Assembly (NCBI GenBank): GCA_964236735.1
Contig: CAXSFM010000014.1
Location: 1-64,000, forward strand
Source of the DNA: JAIVJG01 sp964236735
Lineage (GTDB): Bacteria > Acidobacteriota > Blastocatellia > Pyrinomonadales > Pyrinomonadaceae
DNA length: 64,000 nucleotides
Direction: 5' to 3'
Position numbers and translations under genes: made by a program. The notes beneath the pieces are model-generated. The model was given only the letters and a program-made list of their open reading frames with translations, was not told the origin of the DNA and did not search any database. This document shows, in pieces, positions 6,900 to 14,684 of the stretch. The stretch's first letter is position 1. Every line of letters starts with the position of its first letter.

Positions 6900-7815
6900 G
6901 TGCCGGCTGCATCTGTTTGTAGCGGACGCTGACGCCTTCGTCCGGGATGATGAGCAGGCGGCGTTGCTCGTAGTAGGGAATGCTCTTGGGTTTGTAAGCG
7001 AGGACGTAGCGATTCTTTCGCAGTTCGTCGCAGATTGTCTTGGCGGCTTCGCGCGGCTCCGTCGCGGAGAGGATGCGCCCGCCCGTGCCTTCGACGAGTT
7101 GCTGGATAACCTGCGCGGGCTTCGGCTTGTCACGCCTCAGCGCGCCGCCCGTGCGGTCTGGAATCTGGAGCGCATAGACCGTGACATCCTGCTTCTGCAA
7201 TTCAGCCAGAATGTTTTTGAACTGCGACTTGCTGCCGCGATCAAGCCCGTCGGCGACGAGCACGATCACGCGCTTGTGCGTCGCGCCCGCGTAAGGTGCG
7301 AGCGCGTCGTTCATCACCGCGCTCAGGGCGTCGAACAAATAAGGCTCGCCGCGCTTGCGGAAAGTGGGCAGCGCGGCCTCGATCTTCTTCGCGTCGTCCG
7401 TCCAGTCCGAGATGATTTCCGGCTGCTGATCGTAGCCGACGACGAGCACCTGATCGCCCTGATAAATTTCATACGCGAACTCGCGCGTGGCCTGCTGCAA
7501 CTTCTCCACGTCGGAGCGTAAGCCCAGAGAGTTGTCCACGAGCAGGACGATGCGCGCGGGCGCGGGGTCGGGCGTGAGACTCTGTATGACTTGTTCCATC
7601 CCGCCGTCGAAGAGAGACAAGTCTTTGGACGCGATTGGCGCGTCGGAGCTTTCGCGCGCGGCAGAGACGTTGAGCAGGATGCTGTTCTCGCGCGCCGGAG
7701 CGATGTTGTTCGCGCTGCCGCTCCGCTTGCCCACCTGCGCGGATGCTGTCGCTACTGTGAACGCGAGCAACGCGATGAACACAAGCGCCCTGAAAAAAAT
7801 GTGGTGCGTTCGCAT
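6895..7815 (-). CDS. Secreted VWA-domain protein (VWFA-related acidobacterial type)
   Basis: 306 residues. Signal peptide MRTHHIFFRALVFIALLAFT ending in ASA. A short N-terminal region (residues 40-80, NSILLNV..KDLSLFDGG) is followed by a von Willebrand A domain whose MIDAS is DNSLG (Asp94), the DxSxG/S pattern needed for metal-dependent ligand binding; a second metal-site segment ADGLDRG follows. The C-terminal YVLAYKP strand is typical of the TIGR03436-type family that is expanded in Acidobacteria. Two relatives sit in tandem at 30916 and 32150. The function of this family is unknown; a role in cell-surface protein interaction is an inference. Confidence 0.85.
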   Translation of the reverse strand: MRTHHIFFRALVFIALLAFTVATASAQVGKRSGSANNIAPARENSILLNVSAARESSDAPIASKDLSLFDGGMEQVIQSLTPDPAPARIVLLVDNSLGLRSDVEKLQQATREFAYEIYQGDQVLVVGYDQQPEIISDWTDDAKKIEAALPTFRKRGEPYLFDALSAVMNDALAPYAGATHKRVIVLVADGLDRGSKSQFKNILAELQKQDVTVYALQIPDRTGGALRRDKPKPAQVIQQLVEGTGGRILSATEPREAAKTICDELRKNRYVLAYKPKSIPYYEQRRLLIIPDEGVSVRYKQMQPAQ

Positions 7816-7827
7816 GACTCGTCTCGC

Positions 7828-8229
7828 TTAGTCGCCGCCTGAAGTTTTACCGCTTGATGCGCTCGCGGATGTCTTCGACGCTTTCGCGCCCGCGCCCGCT
7901 TTCTTCACGTCCGGCTTCTTGCCGTCAGATTTCTCACCGTCGGATTTCTTGCTGTCCGACGTATCGCTGTTGCTCTCCTTCGCTTCGCCCGTCGCCGTTT
8001 TTGTCTCCGCGCTCTTGGCTTCCGCTGCGCCCTCTTTCGCTTCACCCTTGCGCCCCGAATAGTCTGTCACGTACCAGCCCGTGCCCTTCAACTGAAAGCT
8101 CGTCTGTGACCATTCTTTCTCCAACTTCCCTCCGCACTTCGCATGACGCGCGAGCGGCTTGTCCGATACCTTCTGCAACGCTTCGACGCGCGCACCGCAT
8201 TTGCGACAACTGTATTCGTAGATTGGCAT
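7828..8229 (-). CDS. FmdB-type zinc ribbon protein with Lys/Ser-rich tail
   Basis: 133 residues from ATG 8229 (MPIYEYSCRKCG), the exact family start; eight codons upstream are open but not conserved. The first zinc pair CRKC is intact. In the second pair only one Cys remains (RHAKCGG), with a His where the first Cys normally is, so zinc could still be held by C3H. The usual family length is 60-110; here a low-complexity Lys-, Ser-, Ala- and Asp-rich tail of about 80 residues follows. The role of FmdB-like ribbons is regulatory or unknown. It ends 12 bases from the VWA gene start on the same strand, so both may be in one transcript. Confidence 0.8.
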   Translation of the reverse strand: MPIYEYSCRKCGARVEALQKVSDKPLARHAKCGGKLEKEWSQTSFQLKGTGWYVTDYSGRKGEAKEGAAEAKSAETKTATGEAKESNSDTSDSKKSDGEKSDGKKPDVKKAGAGAKASKTSASASSGKTSGGD

Positions 8230-8739
8230 GTGTCTTTTGATGCTCCGATTCAATGTCTCAACTTATGAAAAGTGTAGCGTACAAAAATTAACGGCGCAAA
8301 ACCAGCAGCTTTAGCGCGACAAACATACGATGCGCCGTCAAGCGTTCGTGTCCGCTACATCAAATTGAACCAAAAGTTTTTTCGACATAAATAGTCCCTC
8401 TTTGATACGACGGGCAAGGACGCGAGTCAGTTCATTACCTCTCACGATGAACGATATGAAGTTCAAGACGTGCTATTCCGCAACTTAGCGGCGGCTGATT
8501 TAAGTACATACGAAAAAAGAACTTATGCGAACCTATTCGATGCGCTCCATGCAACTGGCCAGACGTTTCGTCCATCTTACTCCCGGTCTCGACAGACTGC
8601 TCATTGAACGCAGATTGTTCGTTTCCGCCATGCGTAGCCCCCTAACCCTTGCGTTGCAAGTTTGACGCAATCGTCGCTGGACTGACCGGCGTCATTTGTA
8701 CGCGCCAGTTCAAACAGCTCACATGGAGAACGACTAGGA
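8230..8739. other. Intergenic region without a convincing gene
   Basis: 510 bases separate fmdB-like and transglycosylase genes, which diverge. A protein-like open stretch on the plus strand (about 8404-8607, ending in TGA 8605) reads DTTGKDASQFITSHDE and DVLFRNLAAADLSTYEKR, but has no start codon with a ribosome binding site and may be a gene fragment. The remainder has no recognised feature; promoters for both flanking genes must lie here. Confidence 0.4.
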
Positions 8740-9372
8740 ATGCACCAGACCCGACTGTTTTCACGTTTCCGCTCTTTCAAATTTATTTCCTTCGCCATCT
8801 TCGCTTTCTTCCTGTTCACAAGTCTGACGGACTCTTCCCTGACGCGCGCGCTCGCGCCGAACGCGGAAGCCAAAGCCTTCGTTGGCGACAAGTTCATCCC
8901 TTCAGACATTCCAACATCCGGCGACCTCGAACTCGATGCCGTGATTTACCAAGCCGGCCTCGACACGGGCGTTGACCCGCGCCTGCTACACGCCGTCATC
9001 CAACAGGAATCGAATTACAAAGCGGCGGCGCTCTCCAACAAGGGCGCGCAAGGGTTGATGCAGATGATGCCCGCGACCGCCAGACGCTTCAACTGTCAGG
9101 ACGCCGCAGACCCGAAAGAAAATATCTCGGCAGGCGCGCGCTACCTGCGCTACCTGCTTGAGCGTTTCAACGGCGATGTCTCGCTCGCGCTCGCCGGTTA
9201 CAACGCCGGTGAAGGCTCCGTTGATAAGTACGACGGCGTGCCGCCTTACGGCGAGACGCAAAATTACGTCCGCGTCATCACCGCGCACTACGGCAAAACT
9301 TTTCACCCGCTCCTCACGCCCGAAGAAGCCCGCGTCGAATTTCATCTCTCTACTGAAATCGCACAGAAATAA
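8740..9372 (+). CDS. Lytic transglycosylase, SLT domain
   Basis: 210 residues from ATG 8740. An N-terminal hydrophobic segment (residues 10-28) is a signal peptide or anchor. The catalytic domain has the soluble lytic transglycosylase signature: catalytic Glu90 in QQESNYK, then SNKGAQGLMQMMPATA (100-115), and the LALAGYNAGEG motif near 150. It cleaves peptidoglycan between MurNAc and GlcNAc in the periplasm. The size fits a single-domain enzyme of the Slt/MltE type without a substrate-binding repeat. It is transcribed alone, followed by a MITE-like element. Confidence 0.9.
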   Translation: MHQTRLFSRFRSFKFISFAIFAFFLFTSLTDSSLTRALAPNAEAKAFVGDKFIPSDIPTSGDLELDAVIYQAGLDTGVDPRLLHAVIQQESNYKAAALSNKGAQGLMQMMPATARRFNCQDAADPKENISAGARYLRYLLERFNGDVSLALAGYNAGEGSVDKYDGVPPYGETQNYVRVITAHYGKTFHPLLTPEEARVEFHLSTEIAQK

Positions 9373-9474
9373 ATCATCAAAAAAAGAAAAGAGTGTGCTT
9401 GAGGTGTCGAGCTTATCGTTTGGGCTGTATTCCTTCTGGCTCCTAAAGCCAACGTTAATACAGCGACGTACCTA

Positions 9475-9631
9475 CTGCGGGTTGCAAATGAATGTGACCG
9501 GAGATTAACCACAGAGAACACAGAGAGGCACAGAGGAGACAATCAAACCTCCGCTTTTTCCTCTGTGTCCCTCCGTGTCCTCTGTGGTGAAAAATCTTTC
9601 ACTCAAGTCGCACTCATTCGCAAACCGCTAT
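9475..9631 (+). repeat. MITE-like element, CCACAGAGG family, copy 2
   Basis: The best preserved copy. The left end CTGCGGGTTGCAAATGAATG and the right end (reverse complement) GCGGTTTGCGAATGAGTGCG pair. The core runs from CCACAGAGAA at 9509 to CTCTGTGGTGAAAA at 9595. It fills most of the 316-base gap between the transglycosylase and the GNAT gene. Confidence 0.85.
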
Positions 9632-9688
9632 AGTGCCTTGTCAGCCTAGTCATTTGATAAATGCTCTCTCTCGCCGTACCCTTTCAGG

Positions 9689-10258
9689 ATGGGAAGAACA
9701 GCACAACCGATCAAACTCTCAACTGACGAACGAAGTTCTTTGACAACTTTGAAGATTCTCGAAACAGATAGATTGATACTTCGGCGACTGTTGCCTGAGG
9801 ACGCAGAATTTATCCTTCAGCTTTTGAATGATCCTTCGTGGATCAGATTCATCGGGGATAAAGGCGTCAGAACTATTGAAGATGCCCGCGCTTATATTTT
9901 GCAGGGGCCGGTTGAAATGTATTCCCGGCTGGGCTTCGGCCTCTATCTGGTCGAATTAAAGGAAGAGGGCATCTCGATTGGAATGTGCGGGCTGATCAAA
10001 AGAGATTCGCTGGAAGATGTGGATATTGGATTCGCCTTTCTTCCGAAGTATTGGGGTAGAGGGTATGTGCTTGAAGCGGCCTCCGCCGTGATAGCGTATG
10101 GCGGAAGCGCGCTCGGCCTGAAACGCATCGTTGCCATCACGTCTGTGGATAATGATAGCTCTGCTAAACTTCTTAAAAAGTTGGGATTGCAATTTGAGGG
10201 AATGGTGAAGCTTTCCCCTGATTTGGAAGAAGTCAGCTTGTTTGGCGCGAACGTGTAA
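9689..10258 (+). CDS. GNAT-family N-acetyltransferase (RimJ/RimL type)
   Basis: 189 residues from ATG 9689; the conserved part begins at KILETDRLILRRL (about residue 22), so a start at TTG near 9738 is possible. It follows the RimJ/RimL pattern: ETDRLILR..PEDAEFI at the front, then GFGLYLVELKE, the acetyl-CoA-binding WGRGYVLEAASAVIAYG and a SVDNDSSAKLLKKLGL region. Such enzymes transfer acetyl groups to N-terminal residues of proteins or to small amines. Three bases separate it from the methyltransferase, so both are likely one transcript. Confidence 0.85.
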   Translation: MGRTAQPIKLSTDERSSLTTLKILETDRLILRRLLPEDAEFILQLLNDPSWIRFIGDKGVRTIEDARAYILQGPVEMYSRLGFGLYLVELKEEGISIGMCGLIKRDSLEDVDIGFAFLPKYWGRGYVLEAASAVIAYGGSALGLKRIVAITSVDNDSSAKLLKKLGLQFEGMVKLSPDLEEVSLFGANV

Positions 10259-10261
10259 CCA

Positions 10262-10897
10262 ATGAGCGACGAATTGCAGAGCAGTTATGACCGTGTGGCG
10301 GAAAACTACGCCGTGCAGTTTCAAGATGAAATGGAGAGGAAGCCATTCGACCGGAAGATGCTCGACTGGCTGGCTGAGAAGGTCGGCGAACTGGGAATCA
10401 TCTGCGACATGGGCTGCGGCCCCGGACAGATCGCGCGTTATCTGCATGATCGCGGCGTGAATGTGTGCGGCGTTGATTTGTCGCCGGAGATGGTGCGGCA
10501 GGCCGAACGCTTGCACCCTGAGATTTCTTTTCAACAGGGAGACATGCTCGCGCTCGCAGGCGTGGCGGATAATTCCTATGGCGGCATCGCGGCTTTTTAT
10601 TCCATCGTCAACTTGCCGCGCGCATCAGTCGCGTCGGCCTTGCAGGAGGTAAGGCGCGTGCTGCGTCCGGGCGGCGTGCTGTTGCTCGCGTTTCACATCG
10701 GAGCGGGGATCAAGCATCTCGATGAGATGTTGGACAAAAAAGTGTCTTTAGATTTTTTCTTCTTCGAGACCGCAGAGGTGAAAGATTATCTGAGAACGGC
10801 GGGCTTCGCGCTGGAGGAAGCGATAGAGAGAGACCCTTACACGGAGGATGTCGAATATCAAAGCCGCCGCGCGTACATCTTTGCGAGAAAGCAATAG
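10262..10897 (+). CDS. Class I SAM-dependent methyltransferase
   Basis: 211 residues. Motif I is CDMGCGPGQIARYL (48-61) and the acidic end of strand beta-2 is VCGVDLSPEMV, both in Methyltransf_11/25-type enzymes; then DMLALAGVADNSY and VRRVLRPGGVLLLAF give motifs II and III. The substrate is unknown. It follows the GNAT gene by three bases and may act with it, for example in modifying the same product, but that is inference. ATG 10262 has no strong ribosome binding site, which suits translational coupling. Confidence 0.85.
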   Translation: MSDELQSSYDRVAENYAVQFQDEMERKPFDRKMLDWLAEKVGELGIICDMGCGPGQIARYLHDRGVNVCGVDLSPEMVRQAERLHPEISFQQGDMLALAGVADNSYGGIAAFYSIVNLPRASVASALQEVRRVLRPGGVLLLAFHIGAGIKHLDEMLDKKVSLDFFFFETAEVKDYLRTAGFALEEAIERDPYTEDVEYQSRRAYIFARKQ

Positions 10898-10965
10898 CTT
10901 CACGCGCCGCCGTCGAACAAGTCATTGAACGAGAAATAGGAAGCTAAGAATCGTGGGAGAGATTG

Positions 10966-11541
10966 ATGGACAAAGGCCGTCTCGAAGCGTTCAGCGATGG
11001 GGTGATCGCGATTCTCATCACGATCATGATTCTGGAGTTGAAAATTCCACACGGCACGGATTGGGAGGCTCTGCGTCCGCTCGTGCCTGTGTTTTTGACC
11101 TACGTGTTGAGCTTCGTCTTTCTCGGCATCTACTGGAACAATCATCACCACATGCTGCAAGCCACAGAGCAGGTCAACGGCAAAGTGCTGTGGGCGAATC
11201 TGCACCTACTGTTCTGGCTGTCGCTGATTCCGTTCGTCACGGGATGGATGGGCGAGAACCATTTCGCGCCGCTGCCGACCGCCGTCTATGGCGTCGTGCT
11301 GCTGCTATCCGCTCTCGCCTACACGATTCTCCAGAACATGATCCTCGCGTTGCACGGAACTAACGACAGGCTACAAGCGGCTGTCGGCAACGACCTGAAA
11401 GGCAAGCTGTCGCTCCTGTTGTATGTCGCGGCGATTCCTCTCGCGTTCGTCCATCAGTGGATCGCGGACGCGCTCTACGTCGCGGTGGCGTTGATCTGGT
11501 TGATACCAGATACACGGATCGAGTCGAAGTTGAGCGAATGA
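10966..11541 (+). CDS. TMEM175-family (DUF1211) potassium channel-like protein
   Basis: 191 residues from ATG 10966, with GGGAGAG upstream; an in-frame TTG is one codon before. The N-terminal RLEAFSDGVIAI carries the FSDG motif that lines the pore in TMEM175, and about six hydrophobic helices follow, as in bacterial members that form tetramers. YWNNHHHML lies after the third helix. Bacterial TMEM175 proteins conduct potassium. Distance to the methyltransferase is 68 bases; DinB follows 45 bases later on the same strand. Confidence 0.9.
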   Translation: MDKGRLEAFSDGVIAILITIMILELKIPHGTDWEALRPLVPVFLTYVLSFVFLGIYWNNHHHMLQATEQVNGKVLWANLHLLFWLSLIPFVTGWMGENHFAPLPTAVYGVVLLLSALAYTILQNMILALHGTNDRLQAAVGNDLKGKLSLLLYVAAIPLAFVHQWIADALYVAVALIWLIPDTRIESKLSE

Positions 11542-11586
11542 AACGGCGGCGCACTCCGGCGCGCCCTGAGACGGGGGAGACTCGAA

Positions 11587-12087
11587 ATGGAGACAGACTG
11601 GAGAGCGATTATCGGGCGGCAGTTCGCGGCCTCAATAGACATGCTCGAAAACGCGCTTGTCGCCTGCCCGGACGAGTTGTGGAGTGATCGCACGCGGCAG
11701 ACCGAGTTCTGGTACGTCGTCTTTCACACGCTCTTTTATCTCGACCTGTACCTTTCCGGCACGACGGAAGGGTTCGCGCCGCCCGCCCCTTACACGCTCG
11801 ACGAGATGAATCCGGCGGGAGTGCTCCCCGAACGCGCCTACACGAAAGACGAACTGCACGCTTACCTCAAGCATGGCCGCGAGAAATGCCGTACCGTCTT
11901 TGAGGAACTGATGGGCGAACAGGCGCAACAACGATGCGTGTTCACTTGGGGCGAGATGAGCTACGCGGAATTGCTGCTCGACAACATGCGCCACGTTCAG
12001 CACCACGCCGCGCAACTGAACCTCATCCTCCGCCAGACGACGGACGCGGCTCCGCTTTGGGTCGGGACGACGAAGAAGAGAGATTGA
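11587..12087 (+). CDS. DinB-family protein
   Basis: 166 residues. Four-helix bundle with the DinB metal residues: His in VFHTLFYLDLYL (about residue 47) and HVQHHAAQLNL (near 137-145). Many DinB-like enzymes of this group are thiol-dependent transferases (bacillithiol or mycothiol type), but the thiol used here cannot be told. Start ATG 11587 has a GGGGGAGA run upstream. No partner is evident next to it. Confidence 0.85.
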   Translation: METDWRAIIGRQFAASIDMLENALVACPDELWSDRTRQTEFWYVVFHTLFYLDLYLSGTTEGFAPPAPYTLDEMNPAGVLPERAYTKDELHAYLKHGREKCRTVFEELMGEQAQQRCVFTWGEMSYAELLLDNMRHVQHHAAQLNLILRQTTDAAPLWVGTTKKRD

Positions 12088-12251
12088 CGCGCGATCAAGC
12101 ATAGTCGCAGTTCGCCCGCATCGCTTTTCACTGACGCTCTCTCGCCTTCGTCGCCAGCGCCTGCCGCCGCCGCGTTTTGTTCACCCGCGCGCGTGTTTGG
12201 TGTTATAACTGCCGGCGGTTTCAAGTTTCCTTTCAACGTCCAATTCAAATT

Positions 12252-14063
12252 ATGCACACACGTTTATTTCTTTCTCTGACGCTCGCCCTCTCGCTCATCT
12301 TCGCCGCACACAATTCGACGGCAGACGTGCGCGCGCGACAGCAACAAGGTCGCAAGAAGGTCTCTCTCGTCCTCTTCAACGGCAAGATTTTCACATCGGA
12401 CGCGCGCGGCACAATCGTCGAGGCCGTGGCGATTGACGGCGAGCGCATCGTCGCCGTCGGCACGTCGCGCGAGATCGGCAGCGCATACGACGGCGCGCGG
12501 GCGATTGACCTCAAAGGCAAATTCGTCACGCCCGGCTTCAACGACGCGCACCTGCATTTTCTAAACGGCGGCCTCTCGCTCACGCGCGTTGATTTGAACG
12601 GCGCGAAGACGCTCAATGAGGCGAAGCGGCGCGTGGCGGCGCGCGCCTCAGAGGTTCAGCCGGGCGCGTGGATTCTGGGGCGCGGTTGGGATCACACGCT
12701 CTGGGGCGGGCAGTGGCCGACCAGACAAGACCTCGACGAAGTCGCGCCGCGCAACCCGGTCTTCCTGCAACGTGTGGACGGGCACGTCAGTTGGGCGAAC
12801 ACGGCGGCGCTCAAGCTGGCGAATGTGACGCGCGAGACGAAGACGCCGGAGGGTGGCGAGATTTTGCGCGACGCGGCGAGCGGCGAGCCGACGGGGATTT
12901 TGAAAGAGACGGCGGGCGCATTCGTCTCGCGCGTCGTGCCTGAACCGTCGCGCGCGGAAAAACTGGAAGGCATCACACGCGCGCTCGCGGAGGCACGGCG
13001 TTACGGCATCACGTCCGTGCAGGATTCCATCTCCGGCTACGACACGCTCGCGCTCTACCGCGAATTGCTCGCCGCAGATAAGCTCAACGTGCGCGTCGCC
13101 GAATGGCTCGACTTCAGCCAGCCCATCGCGGAGTTGAAACGTCAACGCGACGAGTTCGCGTCGCTCAAAGTTGATCCGTTCCGTATCCGCATCACCGCGC
13201 TCAAAGGCTATGTTGACGGCACGCTCGGCTCGCACACCTCCGCCATGCTCGCGCCCTTCAACGACGACCCGCACAACAGCGGCATCCCGCGCATGTCGCC
13301 CGAACAGTTGACCAGCATGATCGTCGAACGCGACGCCGCCGGATTTCAAATCGCGCTCCACGCCATCGGCGACCGGGCGAACCGCATGGCACTCAATGGA
13401 TTTCAGCAAGCGTGTAAAGAACGAATGGGTTTGGTATGTATCAATACTGAAAGTGAGATGCAGAGTGAGGGAATAAAAGTCCAGCTTGCCATAGCGATGG
13501 AACGAAGCAAGAAAATGAATATTCCAGTTGAGACTTTCTTCGTACCCCGCCATCGCATCGAGCACGCGCAGGTCGTCGCGCCGACGGACTTCGCGCGTTT
13601 TCGCGATCTCGGCGTCATCGCTTCGATGCAGCCCTCGCACGCCATCTCCGACAAACGCTGGGCCGACGACCGCCTCGGCGAATACCGCGTGCAGGGCGCA
13701 TACGCATGGCACACCATGAAAGCCTACGGCGTCCACACCGCGTTCGGAACCGACTGGCCTATCGAACCCATCAACCCTTATCTCGGACTCTACGCCGCCG
13801 TCACGCGCCAGAGCACGGACGGCGACCCTGCCGGCGGCTGGTGGCCGCAACAGCGCGTCACGATTGAAGACGCCATCCGAGACTACACGACCGAGAGCGC
13901 CTACGCCTCGTTCGAGGAAAAAGACAAAGGACAAATCGCCGCCGGAATGCTCGCCGACCTCTGCGTCCACACGCGCGACTTACTCACCATCAAGCCGGAA
14001 GAAATTTTACAGACCGAAGCGGCGATAACTATTTTCAACGGGCGCGTCATCTACGAGCGCTGA
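12252..14063 (+). CDS. Secreted amidohydrolase (YtcJ-like) with an AT-rich internal insert
   Basis: 603 residues from ATG 12252, which begins a signal peptide (MHTRLFLSLTLALSLIFAAH). Metal site HxH is in GFNDAHLHF (100-102), followed by ARxxGITSVQD, LKGYVDGTLGSHTSAM, HAIGDRANR and RIEHAQ, and FGTDWPIEPINPY near the end: the complete cyclic-imidate/amide hydrolase pattern of the YtcJ branch. Between HAIGDRANRMAL and RIEHAQ, where the family normally has about a dozen residues, there are about 50, and the DNA of this part (13390-13545) is much richer in A and T than the rest. The reading frame is kept, so the gene may still make a working enzyme. Confidence 0.85.
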   Translation: MHTRLFLSLTLALSLIFAAHNSTADVRARQQQGRKKVSLVLFNGKIFTSDARGTIVEAVAIDGERIVAVGTSREIGSAYDGARAIDLKGKFVTPGFNDAHLHFLNGGLSLTRVDLNGAKTLNEAKRRVAARASEVQPGAWILGRGWDHTLWGGQWPTRQDLDEVAPRNPVFLQRVDGHVSWANTAALKLANVTRETKTPEGGEILRDAASGEPTGILKETAGAFVSRVVPEPSRAEKLEGITRALAEARRYGITSVQDSISGYDTLALYRELLAADKLNVRVAEWLDFSQPIAELKRQRDEFASLKVDPFRIRITALKGYVDGTLGSHTSAMLAPFNDDPHNSGIPRMSPEQLTSMIVERDAAGFQIALHAIGDRANRMALNGFQQACKERMGLVCINTESEMQSEGIKVQLAIAMERSKKMNIPVETFFVPRHRIEHAQVVAPTDFARFRDLGVIASMQPSHAISDKRWADDRLGEYRVQGAYAWHTMKAYGVHTAFGTDWPIEPINPYLGLYAAVTRQSTDGDPAGGWWPQQRVTIEDAIRDYTTESAYASFEEKDKGQIAAGMLADLCVHTRDLLTIKPEEILQTEAAITIFNGRVIYER

Positions 14064-14067
14064 AGGC

Positions 14068-14152
14068 AAATGATGAATGATGAGTGATGAATGATGAATA
14101 TGTTGCAGGAGTCTTTTCTTCATTCATCACTCATCATTCATCACTCATCATT
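14068..14152. repeat. ATGATGA heptamer hairpin
   Basis: The left arm AAATGATGAATGATGAGTGA and the right arm TCACTCATCATTCATCACTC are inverted repeats of about 32 bp, built from GATGAAT/GATGAGT units, with a 20-base loop. It starts six bases after the amidohydrolase stop and ends six bases before the GGAGG of the next gene. Confidence 0.85.
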
Positions 14153-14164
14153 ACGGAGGTTATC

Positions 14165-14632
14165 ATGCCAACTTGGGCAAAAGTTCTACTCATCATCGGC
14201 GCGCTGATGTTGCTGCTCATCGTCGGAGTAGTGGGCACGGGCGTTTATCTGTGGCGGGAGCACGGGCCGCAGTTCATCGCCGGCACAGAGAAGGTGATGA
14301 AAGAAGGCAACGAGTACGGCGCGCACACGGACAATCAAGGGTGCCTGACGGAAGGCGTCGCGCGCCATCAGAAAGCGGACGGATTCAGCGACCTCATCCA
14401 GACGAATCTGTTTCTGCGGACGTGCCTTGAAGCGAGCCGCCCCACGTCCGGCTTCTGCGACGACGTGCCGAAGCAGATGGAAATCATGAAGGCCGTCGGC
14501 TGGCAGGCGCTCCAGTGCAAGCGTTACGGAATGACTCAGCAGAAACAGTGCGGCCAATTCTTTCAGCAAGTGCAACAGTTCTGCGAGCGTCGGCCAACGA
14601 GCACGCCTGAAGATAATTCGGCGACGCCGTAA
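14165..14632 (+). CDS. Membrane-anchored Cys-containing hypothetical protein
   Basis: 155 residues from ATG 14165, preceded by GGAGG at a normal distance. One N-terminal transmembrane helix (residues 7-30) anchors a soluble part with six Cys (NQGCLT, LRTCLE, GFCDD, LQCKR, KQCGQ, QFCERR), which suggests disulfides in the periplasm. A longer reading begins in the hairpin and is not credible. I recognise no family. Confidence 0.65.
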   Translation: MPTWAKVLLIIGALMLLLIVGVVGTGVYLWREHGPQFIAGTEKVMKEGNEYGAHTDNQGCLTEGVARHQKADGFSDLIQTNLFLRTCLEASRPTSGFCDDVPKQMEIMKAVGWQALQCKRYGMTQQKQCGQFFQQVQQFCERRPTSTPEDNSATP

Positions 14633-14684
14633 ATCCTGCCGCTTTCGTCTTCGCGCAAATTATTTCAAACCGAACTCGCCAGTC

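Noticed and set aside
12648..13970. A 440-codon open frame opposite the amidohydrolase
   Set aside because: It is a GC-skewed shadow with no signatures, while the amidohydrolase has complete metal motifs.
14084..14164. Longer start for the Cys-containing membrane protein
   Set aside because: The extension lies wholly inside the ATGATGA hairpin, and ATG 14165 has GGAGG at the right distance.
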